Shown piece by piece: positions 48,301 to 59,155 of a DNA stretch of 64,000 nucleotides. A model generated the notes under the pieces. That model had not been told where the DNA came from. It saw only the letters and a program-made list of their open reading frames with translations, and searched no databases. Origin of the DNA: Calliopsis andreniformis. Lineage: Eukaryota; Arthropoda; Insecta; Hymenoptera; Andrenidae. Position 1 is the stretch's first letter. Every line of letters begins with the position of its first letter. The stretch covers positions 12,440,961 through 12,504,960 of the forward strand of contig NC_135071.1 in NCBI RefSeq assembly GCF_051401765.1, written 5' to 3'. The position numbers and the translations under genes are program-made.

Positions 48301-49340
48301 ATTAGCTGTCGCAATATTACTGCTGCTTTGGGTGTCAGCATTCGCGAGTGCGTTCGTTGACAATGTACCTTTATCAACGATGATGATCAGAGTCGTCACT
48401 AATTTAGCACAAAACTGCGAACTTAAATTACCACTGCAACCATTAGTGTGGGCTTTAGCGTTTGGCGCGTGCATGGGAGGTAAAGGAAGCTTGACAGTTG
48501 TTAATAATATTTATGTTGACATTTATTACGCGACAGCTGAGAATAAATGTTTATATTTAAATTAAGAGGAATATTTTGAAACAAGTTACGTCAAAATGCG
48601 AAAGCTCAGATACTATTATTTCTGTAGTTGAATAGATGGGTATATTTACAGGAAATGCAACTTTGATTGGAGCTACTGCTAATGTAGTTTGCGCAGGAGT
48701 TGCAGAACAGCATGGCTATAGGTTCACTTTTATACAATTTTTCAAGTAAGTTCGTTTCTATCATACTTTCGGAAGAATAAATATTGAACTGTCGAAAATT
48801 ACGTTGGCAAATGTTTATTAAATTAAAAATGATTATTATTAGCGAAATACAGAATCCTTTTGTAAATTGATGAACATAAATTTGGAAGCCATGTTTCAAT
48901 GAAAACGCATTCGATTATACACATATAATTTTTTCGAATTGCTTTACATCAATAATCAACACGTTACAGAATGTTCAGCGAGTTATCGAGAAATAATTCC
49001 GCTGCAATATTTTCGTATCGATTTTATACACAGCAATAATGAATAAATAAGATTGAAGTTGGTGTAAATGAATTGGAACAAAGTAATCCTGTACTACGTA
49101 GAACATGTTCTGTGTGAAACTCTGAAATTCAGATCGAATGATAAATCGCGTATAAATTAAGCCCTTTTCACAAAAGCTCTTCGCTAATTTATGCCCCGTT
49201 GTTATGATAATTTCATTAACTCGACAAATAATTTTCAACCTGTCCGTTGCAGGGTGGGCTTTCCAATCATGCTGACAAGTACTGTGACAATAACTGTGTA
49301 CTTAATGATCGCTCATGTCGTTTTCAATTGGAATGGATAA
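42398..49340 (+). CDS. P protein (OCA2-type) membrane transporter, 16 exons
   Basis: Exons 42398-42497, 43042-43198, 43354-43555, 43669-43729, 43961-44145, 44227-44333, 44439-44598, 44734-44805, 44878-45009, 45430-45688, 45773-45900, 46422-46616, 47559-47792, 48221-48479, 48652-48745 and 49253-49340 join in phase into 810 residues (human OCA2 has 838). The start AAAATGT fits an insect Kozak site. A cytosolic N-terminus precedes one membrane segment ([17 protein letters not shown], about 140-158) and an N-glycosylatable loop, then two halves of membrane segments of the ion-transporter (ArsB/NhaD-like) fold. The signature loops are [11 protein letters not shown] at about 459-469 and [17 protein letters not shown] at about 750-766. 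The protein ends VFNWNG. The family acts in pigment organelles and sets their ion balance; Drosophila has two homologues (hoepel). Uncertain joints are exon 2/3 (donor GTTGGT) and the exon 11 acceptor, where a nearer AG would break the frame. Confidence 0.92.
42520..42690 (+). repeat. Dispersed repeat family S, copy 2, in P intron 1
   Basis: Begins about 25 bp after the P exon 1 donor, with GCCAAAATGATTGACTCCAC followed by TTTTTGAA, AATAAATACCTATAA and ATTTGCAAATGAG. It is collinear with 28632-28800. Confidence 0.55.
42698..42815 (+). pseudogene. Decayed duplicate of P exon 4 inside P intron 1
   Basis: GATAATATTGATAATGAGAA and the following ATGAGAAAAAGCAGTG... align with the start of P exon 4 (GACAATATTGATACTGAAAA at 43668). 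Similarity runs through the exon into its downstream intron, ending in a shared GAATACTGATAA about 100 bp later in both copies. The copy reads [15 protein letters not shown] and then a TAG stop, and the GT donor at the matching position is absent. It can therefore not serve as an alternative exon. Confidence 0.65.
45066..45364. mobile_element. AAGACGTCTT element (family C), copy 2, in P intron 9
   Basis: Starts near CAGAGACGTCTTAAAAACGT and ends ATAAAATAGACGTCTTCAAG followed by CGTGTGCTATCT, the same right end as the copy at 30182-31026. Several AAGACGTCTT variants lie in between. The left terminus is not a clear inverse of the right, so it is probably 5' truncated. It sits between P exons 9 and 10, about 65 bp from the exon 10 start. 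Confidence 0.7.
46675..47279. mobile_element. Family B element, copy in P intron 12, with nested inverted repeat
   Basis: The left end TACAGAGTGTTCGACAACAG and the degenerate right end (complement of TTTTACGTA) bracket the B-family arms: GTCTGACTTGGGAATTATTC on the left and its inverse AGTAAGTCCCAAGTCAGAC on the right. The centre is replaced by a 184-bp insertion at 46880-47063, listed separately. No coding content. Confidence 0.75.
46880..47063. mobile_element. Small inverted-repeat element nested in the family B copy
   Basis: The ends are 40-bp inverted repeats (TCATCACCATTGATCGACAG on the left; the reverse complement of the right end gives TCATCACCATCGATCGACAG), and both continue to AATTTCAAAC. 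The interior is AT-rich. It lies exactly at the hinge of the host palindrome. No clear target duplication was recognised. Confidence 0.7.
47330..47505 (+). repeat. Dispersed repeat U copy in P intron 12
   Basis: Contains TTTTGATGAAACTTGGTATT, TTTAACCCCCTAAACATGAA and AAGTTTTATCAAAATCGGAA in that order. The last two have counterparts at 31735-31860. No end structure. Confidence 0.4.
47871..47980. mobile_element. 110-bp TA-flanked MITE (mariner/Tc1-like) in P intron 13
   Basis: TACAGGGTGATCAGTTTATC at the left is matched by its exact inverse GATAAACTGATCACCCTGTA at the right, and the perfect terminal repeat extends to 23 bp including the TA. A short 60-bp middle separates them. TA ends and the short perfect hairpin are typical of mariner/Tc1-derived MITEs. 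The perfection of the arms suggests recent insertion. Confidence 0.85.
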
Positions 49341-52300
49341 CTAATAATTAATACATGGAATTTATTTACATCTTGTGAGGTATCTATGCAGCTGACATTG
49401 CATTGTATTCACATTCTTTCTTCATACGTATTGAAAGAATGTTTCTGTGAAGGTCGCAGAAAAACGGAAGTCGAAAGCACCATCTGGTTCTCTACACATT
49501 AATCCTTTGACTTCCCTATTTACTTTATTAAATACTAAATTGATAGTTCACTCAATTCAGGAAGTTCTCAGTTAATTAATGTAAATGAATAGTAACGCCA
49601 ATTAACGTATGGATTCCTTTCATTCTCCGCAAAAGCACTACTTCTGTACACACTATGCATGTGGTAGTATAATCGCTTTATAATAATTTTACTATAACCA
49701 GAACGCTTTGCTTTATAACAAAGACGTTTTGAGACAAATTAATTTTATTGAAACAAATCACTTTGCTCTTACTGTAGCGCTTGACACATAGTGGTTATTT
49801 AAATTTGTTTCATTAATCAAGTAGGAGCGATATAAATATAAAAGATTATATAGGAATTTTTCTAACTGAAAACTGTCTGCCACGGAGAATAGCTACGTAT
49901 TGAGAACAGTATTGAGAAGAACGATTCGAAGAATGAAATTGTACATACCACGATAAAGTATCGTACATGTCATTAGTTTTTTATAAGTTGAATTAATATT
50001 AAATACACATTATTGTATACAATACCATAAATTACGTTGGGTTAGTATACTATAAAAAACGAGCACATACACGCGCTTTTTATTTCTATTAGCATTATTT
50101 CAGAAACCTTTTGGTGTCAACAATATATTTTCATTTTTATTCTTAACCTTTTCTAAGTGTAATCGTACGCAAGATTCATAAAAGAAGTACTCCAACCCTG
50201 CACGCATCCTCGATTGCAAATAGATTGAATAAGTACACGTAATTGATTAATATCTGGAAATTTCCAACTGAGTTTATAAACGTGATGTGAACAGGTGCAA
50301 AGGTAGTAAGTAGTACTCTATTTACGAATGTCATTGTACATTTATATCATTTTAGAGTGGAATCATGATTACGAGAATAATGCAGGTACTAGAATTGATA
50401 TGAGCTATTAAAAACATGTAAACAAGTATTCTGATACTTTCACGCAAATAAGAGGAAGTCTCCAGGTTTACATTTGCAAAATTTCTCGGACTCAACTGTA
50501 AATTCTTGGAAATAAATCCACTTAAAAAATTAAAATACTCTATAAACTAATTTTTAAATTTGTGTAATATAAATAAAACATAAATACATCACTTTTGATG
50601 CCACTATATATATAAAATTGATTACACACATGATTATCATATAGCTATATGTTGGCCATAACACATTAGGTAAACATACTTTTTATTACATACAAATTAA
50701 AAAAGAAAGATTTAAGTAAGCTTAATTTAAAAAATGAATACATAGTGACAATAATTGTATTTAACTAGCCAAACCATTTGCTTTAGTTTTCACTCTTTTT
50801 TTCGTCGGAATAATATTCCTTTCACAAATTTGATTAAATTTAATGAGTAAAATCTTGATCTTCACAATTTGTTCTTACGTTTAAAAAAATTCTACAATTT
50901 CTTTATGAACAATTTCTTCTTTTTTTTTTGTTTACTTAAAAAGTAAAATTACGAAGTCAAAAATATTTAGTCTCATAATCAAATAAATAAAACGTTATTA
51001 CAAATTACACAGAATAATCATTCAGGAAAATGATTCCTGATCTGTAACAACAGTTCTACAATGCTATATATATATTTCTGCTTTTGTTAAATGAAATGAA
51101 AATTATATACATATTCCTCAGAGACCTCATTCTATTATATGTTTGCAGAAATACATTAAAAACTGTTTATCCTTTGAACAATATATTTATGATAATTTGA
51201 GATGCTTAAAGTTGCGATTCATCAACAGCTATATAAAAAAGTCAGTGTTTTACGTTTAAATATCTATAGTTAATTATAAATTCTGCGGAAATATATGCAT
51301 ATCACGCACTAGGGCCATTCCACGTCAAATCAGAATAAATCGCAGTCCTCAGTAGCTTGCTGTGATTCTGTGATATTATTTTTAAAGCTTTTGAAATATA
51401 AACTTTAGTTTATGCCAAAGATTTAAAGGAGTGGGTCCATTTTTAACACACCTTTTGAAACTATGACCTTTCCCTCAACAATTTGTAAAATAGATTAAAA
51501 GATATTTATTAAAAAGAACCAATTTTTTACTAAAGTAAAATAAGAAAAATCTGAATGCTTAATTGCTTCAGAAATGAGAATTTTTGCAGCCAGTATTTTC
51601 GGAGATTTTTAACCCCACAAAAATGTTTAGTATCAATCGATAAAACTGTTGGATCTGGCATGGAAAGTCCCATTAGATCAAATAATTTTGTATGATATTT
51701 CATCAATGGCTATTATTTAAATTAAAATTTACAAAAATATTAATATGCGTTATTTAGTTTAATTTATATGTATATATTAAACTAACTATATTTTTAAATG
51801 ATCTCCAACTTTCAGTTTTGCTATATCTTACAACATTCTCGTAAAAACTTTTTGAATGCTGCTCTCTTGTAATTAATAAAATAATTCGATACTATAATTT
51901 CCTAAGTGTTATTAACTTTTACCGATGTTATTATAATTAAGAAAGTATTCTTCAACGCATAAATATATTTCATTTTTACAGGGATCGTTAACGTGAGAGT
52001 ATTAACTTTTTATATCTATTGTGACTCATGGGCGAGTGAAAAGTACACGTATCGCTCATAATAAATATTAGTCGTCGCAATTTTATGTTCGGCCTGTATG
52101 TTATTCTGTAAACCCTCCCAGGTACCTTCACAAACAAATATTTACAATGTAATCTAATGAAATGAACGAATCACAGCAAGAAAATGGACATATTCACTAT
52201 GTACGTGACTTTGCATCTTTTTATAAACAGGTAAACACGGGAAGGTACCCTCCATACATAGATAAGTATTAAATTCTGTAATTGTTTGAATTATTTGCAA

Positions 52301-52788
52301 AATTAGATATCAATTCACTTTATCAGTGAACTGTAGAAACAGAAATTTAATGAATGTATGGAATCCTTTATTTTATTATCACTCAATTCTATTAAACGTT
52401 GAATATCTTTCATATTATTACTTAAATCATATGAATAAGATGGCTCATTTTAAGCTAAAATATATCATAATGAAAAATTTATCAAAAGTTTATACAATTT
52501 TATCCTCTTTCCATGATTTATGAACACGATTGTAACATTTACTACCAATTTGAGCACTAAAATTTTCGATGTGCTCTATTTAATAAATTTCAAAATCTTT
52601 AACACAGAATGCGAACTTCATAAAAACGTACTTCCCATTAACGAGGATGTATTACATACTTCGTTAATTCATGGAGTGACAGAAGAAAGCGTAAACTGAT
52701 ATGAAATATTTATACATGAACGCAAAGTGAATGATGATTTGATGTACGACTTACATAAGTTCCTGAACGTTACCAAATGTTATATAAA
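49341..52788. other. 3' untranslated and convergent intergenic region between P and Elongin A
   Basis: AT-rich sequence holding the 3' ends of two genes that point towards each other. AATAAA-type words occur (for example near 50571 on the plus strand and as TTTATT near 52367 for the minus strand), but the true polyadenylation sites cannot be fixed. A CCACGTCAAATCAGAATAA stretch near 51319 looks repeat-like, though no second copy was found. No coding frame is supported. Confidence 0.45.
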
Positions 52789-55700
52789 CTACCGTTTATA
52801 ACGTCCTTTTATTAACTGTAAAGCTTTCGCCATTAGAGGCGCTTTTGTTTTCTTCACAACACCGGGTGCTATAACAGAAATACGACACATGCAGTAGAAA
52901 CTTTTTTTGTTCATATTTCATAATATTAACCTCTTCACCTACAATTTTCTTTCGTAATGTTATCCCCTTCGCTGCCAATCTGAAACGAGTTATTATCTCA
53001 AACTGCCAACCACAGAGCTTCCATTAAGCGAACATAGATTCCTCACGCGATGGTGCGTGATTGGTTACGTGCGAAAAATTCTCATCACGCGTTAGCGCGT
53101 GATCGGCGGCGAAGGTATTGTGAAAAGTGCACGAGTCAAACTCGTTGAAAAAGGTGAAGAGGTTAAACATGAAAATACTTACATGATTTTAAACGAGGTA
53201 CTGGAGGCGGTGGAACAGAGATATTTGTTGCAGATGCTGGGCCTCCGCCGCTAATTAATTTTTTCTTTATATTAGATGCAGTATTAGGTACAGAATTCGC
53301 TGTACCATATTTCGCTTGCTTTTTAAGAATATTCCTCGGTGGTTTGACAACATTATCTACATAGGCAAGTTTGGTAGATCTCACGGGAAGAGATTTATCT
53401 ATTGATTGTTTTATATTAGCAGTAAGCGTTTTTAGTTTTGCTTCCCTTTCGTCCAGACAGCGCTAGTTTACAGTAATACATGCGTTATGTAAAGAAAAAA
53501 AATAGACTTTTTGTGTTGTTTCAAAGAATATACTTACCATGTACATTTCACGCCACGTTTCCATTTCCTCTCTTTGTTTATTTCTGAATTCGCGATTGCA
53601 ATGGAACTGCCATAAACAATCTGTGTCTTCAACTAAATAAGGATTGTAATGTTCAAGCATAAATAATTGATCTGCTGTTGCACGTTCCAACACAGGTTTT
53701 ATTATGTCGAAAGGCACACCCCCAGTAAACTCGAGTGCTATACATAATAAGACGTAAACATATTTAATGGTGGCTTTTCAGAAAATCTATTCAAAATGTG
53801 AATTACTTACCATCGATATTTTCTATAAGCACTCTCATACATAACTCAAAGAGAGTTGGTACAGTCGTATAATAGGACTTATTTCCAGAATATACTTTTG
53901 TTCTACAATTTGAAATTAGTATATTACTTACATTATTTATACATATATTTGTTAAAAATAATTGAAAATTATAAAAATTAAAGTACCTTTGATTTTTAAC
54001 ATAAATTACATCACTAAGAGCTTTATCTTCTTCCTTACGATGAATATGATTAATATATGGCAGTGGCTTGTAATTAGGACTAATTTCAGGTAGCGTAGAT
54101 ACCAAATCCACATTTAATGGTTCTAATTTAACGCTCGACGATAAAAGTGGTGGTGGCTGTAAACAAGAATATTCATTATATTTAAAGATACAAGTACTAA
54201 ACATAGAAACTACAGAAAATGTTTATAGTTCTGTCACAGTGCATAATTACTTGTAACGGATCAGTAGTAATTGGTTCAACTCTTACTACCGGTTTCTTAG
54301 TATTTGTTGTTGATTGTTCTGGTTTGGTTGGTTTTGTTGAAGTTGAATTTGAAGGATTGTTACTACGTTTTTTAGATGGCTGAGCCACTGTACACATACC
54401 AAGTGCCTCTGCGAAACTAGCACCTGTATACAAGAGCAAAACACAGAAATAAGTATTGATTGAAAATATATTTTAATTAAAACATGTGTGCCACAACAAT
54501 GAACTCTGAATTTATCAAAACAATGTTAGAAGGGAGTATTTTTTTAAAGCAACATTACTGTACAAAAATATACTAGTACTTTATTTTCAACTTATTTTGT
54601 ACCACATGAGTATATTAAACTTATAATATACAGTAAGACAGTTACTGTTAACATAACAATACAATAAAAAATTAAATTTATTATCTTTTAAATAAAAAAA
54701 ATCAATAATTACAAATGTGATGTTCTTATGTGATTTTCTTAAAAATAACATGTATTAATAAACTAACCAGAATTGCAATCTATTCCTTCATCACCATTAA
54801 TTTCTGATTTAATCTTTATTACTTCCTTTGGCTCTTTTGATCCAGATTTCGATTGTTTTGGATCTTTATTAGTTTTGCTCTCAGTTTTACCTTTTCCATC
54901 TTTATTACTCTTCTTTTTACTTCTATCTTTACTTTTATCGCGATGCTTATCACTAGAGGAACTATTATGATGTTTTGAATCTGAAGATTCTTTATTGGAA
55001 TGATAATTATCAGTTTTCTTAATATCATCCTTGGTATGGCTTGTTTGACTCTCACTTTTATGCTTCTGTTTCTCTCCACTGTCCTTCAGCTTACTACTAG
55101 ACGAGTCATTTCTGTGTTTACTTGAACTTCCTTTTACTTTGTCTTGGGAATCCTTTTTCTCTTGTTTAATCTCATTTTTAATTATTACATCATTATCCTT
55201 AGGTTCTTCTTTTATTTTGATGGTACTATTACTCTTATACTTTTCAGAACTAGAAGATACATGAAGTTTACCTTCATCACTTTCGCTTTCTGAATTTTTC
55301 CTTCGCTTAGTTTCTTTCGGTGCAGTGCTTGAACCTTCATGTTTTCGTTTCTTATGATTTTCTTCAATAGTTTTCTGCGAGTTAATGTTATCTAATCTAC
55401 TAGAAGATTTATCTAAGTTATCGGATTTAGTATGACTCTGGTGCTTCGAAACTTCATCTTTCTTAGAAACATTTCTATTATCCTTTGAAGATTCTTTTTC
55501 ATTTTTTGAATGTTTATAACTATGTTTATTTTTATCATGTTTCTTTGGTTTCTCCAATTCATTGTTTGAACTTTTAGCAACATCACAGTTACTTTTAGAT
55601 GGAGTTTTCTCAGATTTTAATTTTACTTCTTGTTTAGGAGTATTCTTACTAACATGAGGTGTATTTGATATTTCACTTCTTTCTGTCTTATGCCTATGCA

Positions 55701-56736
55701 AGTGTTTTCCAGTTTCTTCACTTTTATGTCTGAAAAATTACATTAAATATATGTTCTTTTGTTTACTTCAAAAAGGAAAACAATTTCTTAATCATTGCAT
55801 TATATGAAACAAAACATTCTACTCATGAAAAAGGTATATGTAATATTTGTTTTCAGCAATATCTTTTATATTTAACATACGTGCCATAATTATTTTTCAG
55901 TGTTTGTCAAAATTCTCAAAAATAACAAATTGTACCTTATAGAGTTCTCGTCAGATTTTGGAGATTCTGGACTGTCATTATAGCTCTCAGGTGCATCAGG
56001 GACGCATGCTTCGTCCTCATCTTCTCCCTCACTGGTTTCTTCACTAGCAACCATGGCCTTCCACTTTGCAACAAGTGCTTTAGCAGCATCTCCCACACCA
56101 CCGTCGTATTTTCTTAGAGCATTTACTGTTCGTCCCACGCCAGTTTCTTGAAGATGCTGTACCGTAACAGGCAAATTCGATAGCTTCGAAATACAATGCA
56201 GTATCTGTAACATATTCCAAATTGCAACATCATAATCAATACATTCACCCAATTGAATAAACCTAACCATTAAGCATTACAAGAGAAACATATACAAAAT
56301 ATAACTTGATATACATTGCAAAATTATTTTCCTACAAATAATGAAACTCTGAAACGAATAAAATAAAAATTAGCTAACAAAGGAAGTAGACTGTCCCGAA
56401 AAATTGTTATTCCGAAACAGAACAAAGCGATACGAAAATAAAGCACTACAAATATTCGATAAAATTGATTCATATTTAAAATAGAAAATATGCAACAGTA
56501 TCTCGTAACACATAAATCTTTGAAAGCAATACATTTGGTTTTATTACGATCGTGGCTGTGTTTGGACATCATCGCGAGGTTATATCGAAACGCTATAAAC
56601 GAAATTCCAAAGTCCTACGTGTCGCTAGATATTTGAACGTATTGAAAATTAGTTTAGCAATACATACTCTAGCCTCATTGTCATCGCATTTTTCAATATT
56701 TCGCTGATAGTGTTTAATTTTATCCTCTACAGACAT
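52789..56736 (-). CDS. EloA: Elongin A (transcription elongation factor, SIII large subunit), 9 exons
   Basis: Minus-strand exons 56736-56668, 56204-55936, 55729-54768, 54423-54251, 54156-53987, 53902-53811, 53737-53538, 53462-53183 and 52868-52789 join in phase into 764 residues (human about 770-800). Residues 1-90 form the TFIIS N-terminal (LW) domain, with LSNLPVTVQHLQETGVGRTV. About 110-430 is a Lys/Ser/Glu-rich disordered stretch encoded by one 962-bp exon. GASFAEALGMC and LPEISPNYKPLP lead into the Elongin A domain. TLFELCMRV at 564-572 fits the BC-box for Elongin C binding, followed by the F-box-like PFDIIKPVLERATADQLFML and WREMYM. The protein ends LMAKALQLIKGRYKR. It stimulates RNA polymerase II elongation with Elongin B/C and can act in a Cul5 ubiquitin ligase. 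The last intron carries a MITE. Confidence 0.96.
52926..53166. mobile_element. piggyBac-like MITE in the last intron of Elongin A
   Basis: Ends TTAACCTCTTCACCT (left) and AGGTGAAGAGGTTAA (right) are perfect 15-bp inverted repeats including TTAA, the target of piggyBac-type transposases. Inside are short palindromes of the TCACGCGTTAGCGCGTGA type. A diverged copy in opposite orientation lies at 57339-57592. The right end is only about 16 bp from the splice donor of exon 8. Confidence 0.85.
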
Positions 56737-57338
56737 CGTTGCGGCTGCCAGCTGCTAACTGCTATTGCTGCGTATTCATGGACAGATGGACACGACGGAC
56801 GGATAGGAAAGGTAGTTTCGATAGAGATTTACTTCGATTGGCCACGCAATAAATTTCATCGACTGGTCTCCACTCGGGATCGGATCGAGAAACAGATTTT
56901 TATTTTTCGTAAAGCGAACGAAGAATATTCAACGATCAGTCTTATCGATCGAACATCATATACGTCATTTTTCCATCGAATACGAGCAATTAATGAAAAT
57001 TGAATATGATGATTTGCACTGTGAGTACGAGCAAGCACAATTTCTGAAAAGAATGTCGCGTAGAAAATAAATTGTGAAAGATATTGTCTCCACGCGGTTA
57101 TTCTTAATCAGCTACTTGCAACGCATCGATGTTATGACGCATGTATAGTCGCTCGTTTGATTCTGGTCATACAACTACATGCAAGCAGGAAGAAGGCACA
57201 CAGAGATCACAGAACCAATTCCCAACACTTTACGTCACCGTGTGTCGTAGCTTTGTGCTGTATAATCAGAATCAAATAAGCTGATTGTATACATTTGATG
57301 TATATATAACTAGTGTGTGACGTAAATGCTTACGTCAT
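56737..57338. other. Upstream region of Elongin A
   Basis: Presumed promoter and 5' untranslated region of the minus-strand gene. A plus-strand frame at 56710-57003 overlaps the first exon and has no motif. No core promoter element could be picked out with confidence. Confidence 0.35.
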
Positions 57339-57592
57339 TTAAACTCCGCGTTTTTTGACGAGTGTACTTGTACAGTTTTTATTGAATCCTCGCTGCCAAT
57401 CACGCGCCAGCGCGTGATAAGGCTTCTTAGCAAGTAACCGATCACGCACTATCGCGTGATGGATCTATGTTTAATTAAGGGAAGTTGTCTGGTTGGCAGT
57501 TTGGGATAGAGTTACGTTTTAGATCGGCAGCAAAGGCACTGATTCGAGCAAAAGTGAAATGTTATAAGAGAATTGAATGTTAAAGGGGTTAA
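57339..57592. mobile_element. piggyBac-like MITE upstream of Elongin A
   Basis: Begins TTAAACTCCGCG and ends AAAGGGGTTAA. The interior matches the inverse of the element at 52926-53166 over most of its length: CGAGTGTACTTGTACAG against CGAGTTTGACTCGTGCAC, the GCCAATCACGCGCCAGCGCG palindrome, ATCACGCACTATCGCGTGAT, a GATCTATGTT block and GTTGGCAGTTTG. TTAA at both ends marks the boundaries; the terminal repeats have decayed more than in the other copy. Confidence 0.75.
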
Positions 57593-58829
57593 ATTGTTTA
57601 TACATAATCGCGTAGCGTAAATAAATTTGAGAGTATATAACGCATGTATATATTTATAATTATATTACTTTATGATTCGATAAAACTTGCTCGATTTTCC
57701 TTGAGTGAATATTTCTATGTACTCTTTACAGTTCTGGTTAGCTTTTTGCGAAAACTTCAAATTTAAAGTACTTTTTAAAACAGTCTTTTAATAATCTGTT
57801 TCGTCAAATTATGCATAAATTAATGAATAAATTAGTTTTTCTATATTTGCTTATTTTAAATTGAAGCGTTAGTTCATAGTTTGCCACTAGGTGGCTCGAT
57901 CCTTTACTGAGTATGTAGGACTTCTAGGAATTTTAGAATGTGTGTAAGCATTATTGGTATCAATGTTTTCGTGCGAATATTTAAATATAACAACCATTAA
58001 AGTTTGTTATACTTAATTGTTATATAAATATTAATACATATGTCGTATTTTATTTTGTTATAAAATAAAAACATAATTAATTCTAGTGTTTCAAACTGTA
58101 TTATAATCAGTGAATGATCCATAATCATTTTCAATTCCAATTGTACAGTAAGGTAGAAATAAAATTTTGCAAGTTGACAACGTTTAGTGTCATGAAAAAT
58201 GATTAGTGGGCCTTTTTTATAATTGCTAAATTAATAAAAAAATTATTGAGAGTTTAAAGAATATTTTGTATTAAACAAACTGCTATTGTTCTTTTATAGT
58301 AGAAAATAAACTATTTGTGCATGTTACAAATGATTGCAAATTTTATAGGTGTGAACAATTAGTTTATATTTTTTTACGACGATAAATAACCGATTTTATT
58401 GTTAACGTCACTACATAATGAATTACGAAATATTTGGGTAAATAGAAATTACTGTAACTATCTTGAATAAAAGCACTGTCAAGACCTCAACATCTTTACC
58501 TATTATTACATCTAAATCGACTATCACTTCATGAATGATTAATTACAACAGAAAATTTACATTATTATATTTATGTACTTACACCTTACTTACAAAAGTT
58601 AATAGCTGTTAAGAAATAATTTGAGAAGATGGCAGTAGGTAGATACCTATGTTCCTCCTTCTAATTCTTTGCTTACAACCAAAGATTTGAATGGAGATCA
58701 TCGAGCGTGTCCTGTTAATTAAAGATAAATTATAGCAAATGAACTTATTAATGGAAAAAATAAATGTTTGAAAATAAAACGTTCGATAAATGCGTGATAA
58801 ATCTCTGTGGATGTTATTACACAGTCTAA
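57593..58829. other. AT-rich non-coding spacer
   Basis: No coding frame, RNA gene or named repeat was recognised between the MITE and the family C copy. Confidence 0.5.
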
Positions 58830-59155
58830 CTAATAAAACGTCTTAAAGACTTCAAAAATTGACGTCCATAAGACGTCTTGAAGACTTCCTAATTTTACAT
58901 CCATAAGAAGTCTTAAAACACACCACATGAACGTCTTAATAACTTACGTTTCTGAACGTTCTAAAGACTTCTATTTTGTGTCTAAATGTCTTATAGACAT
59001 AATTGGGACCTCTTTAAGGTATCTTATGAATGTCTTTTAAGACGTCCTAAAGACAGACTCATTTGTAACTTCGATCGTTTCAAAGTGATCGTTTGGACAT
59101 TTTGGACATTTCAGAATTTTACTGGATGTTTTTAAGACGTTTTAAGAGTCTGTGA
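58830..59155. mobile_element. AAGACGTCTT element (family C), copy 3
   Basis: Opens with ACTAATAAAACGTCTTAAAG and contains ATAAGACGTCTTGAAGACTT, CTAAATGTCTTATAGACAT and TTTAAGACGTCCTAAAGACA, the same word set as 30182-31026. The terminal arms with the TTCAAGACGTCTA motif are not both present, so it looks truncated. Confidence 0.65.

Noticed and set aside
54773..54970. Plus-strand ORF (Leu/Ser-rich) opposite Elongin A
   Set aside because: It is the antisense shadow of the Lys/Ser-rich Elongin A exon 3.
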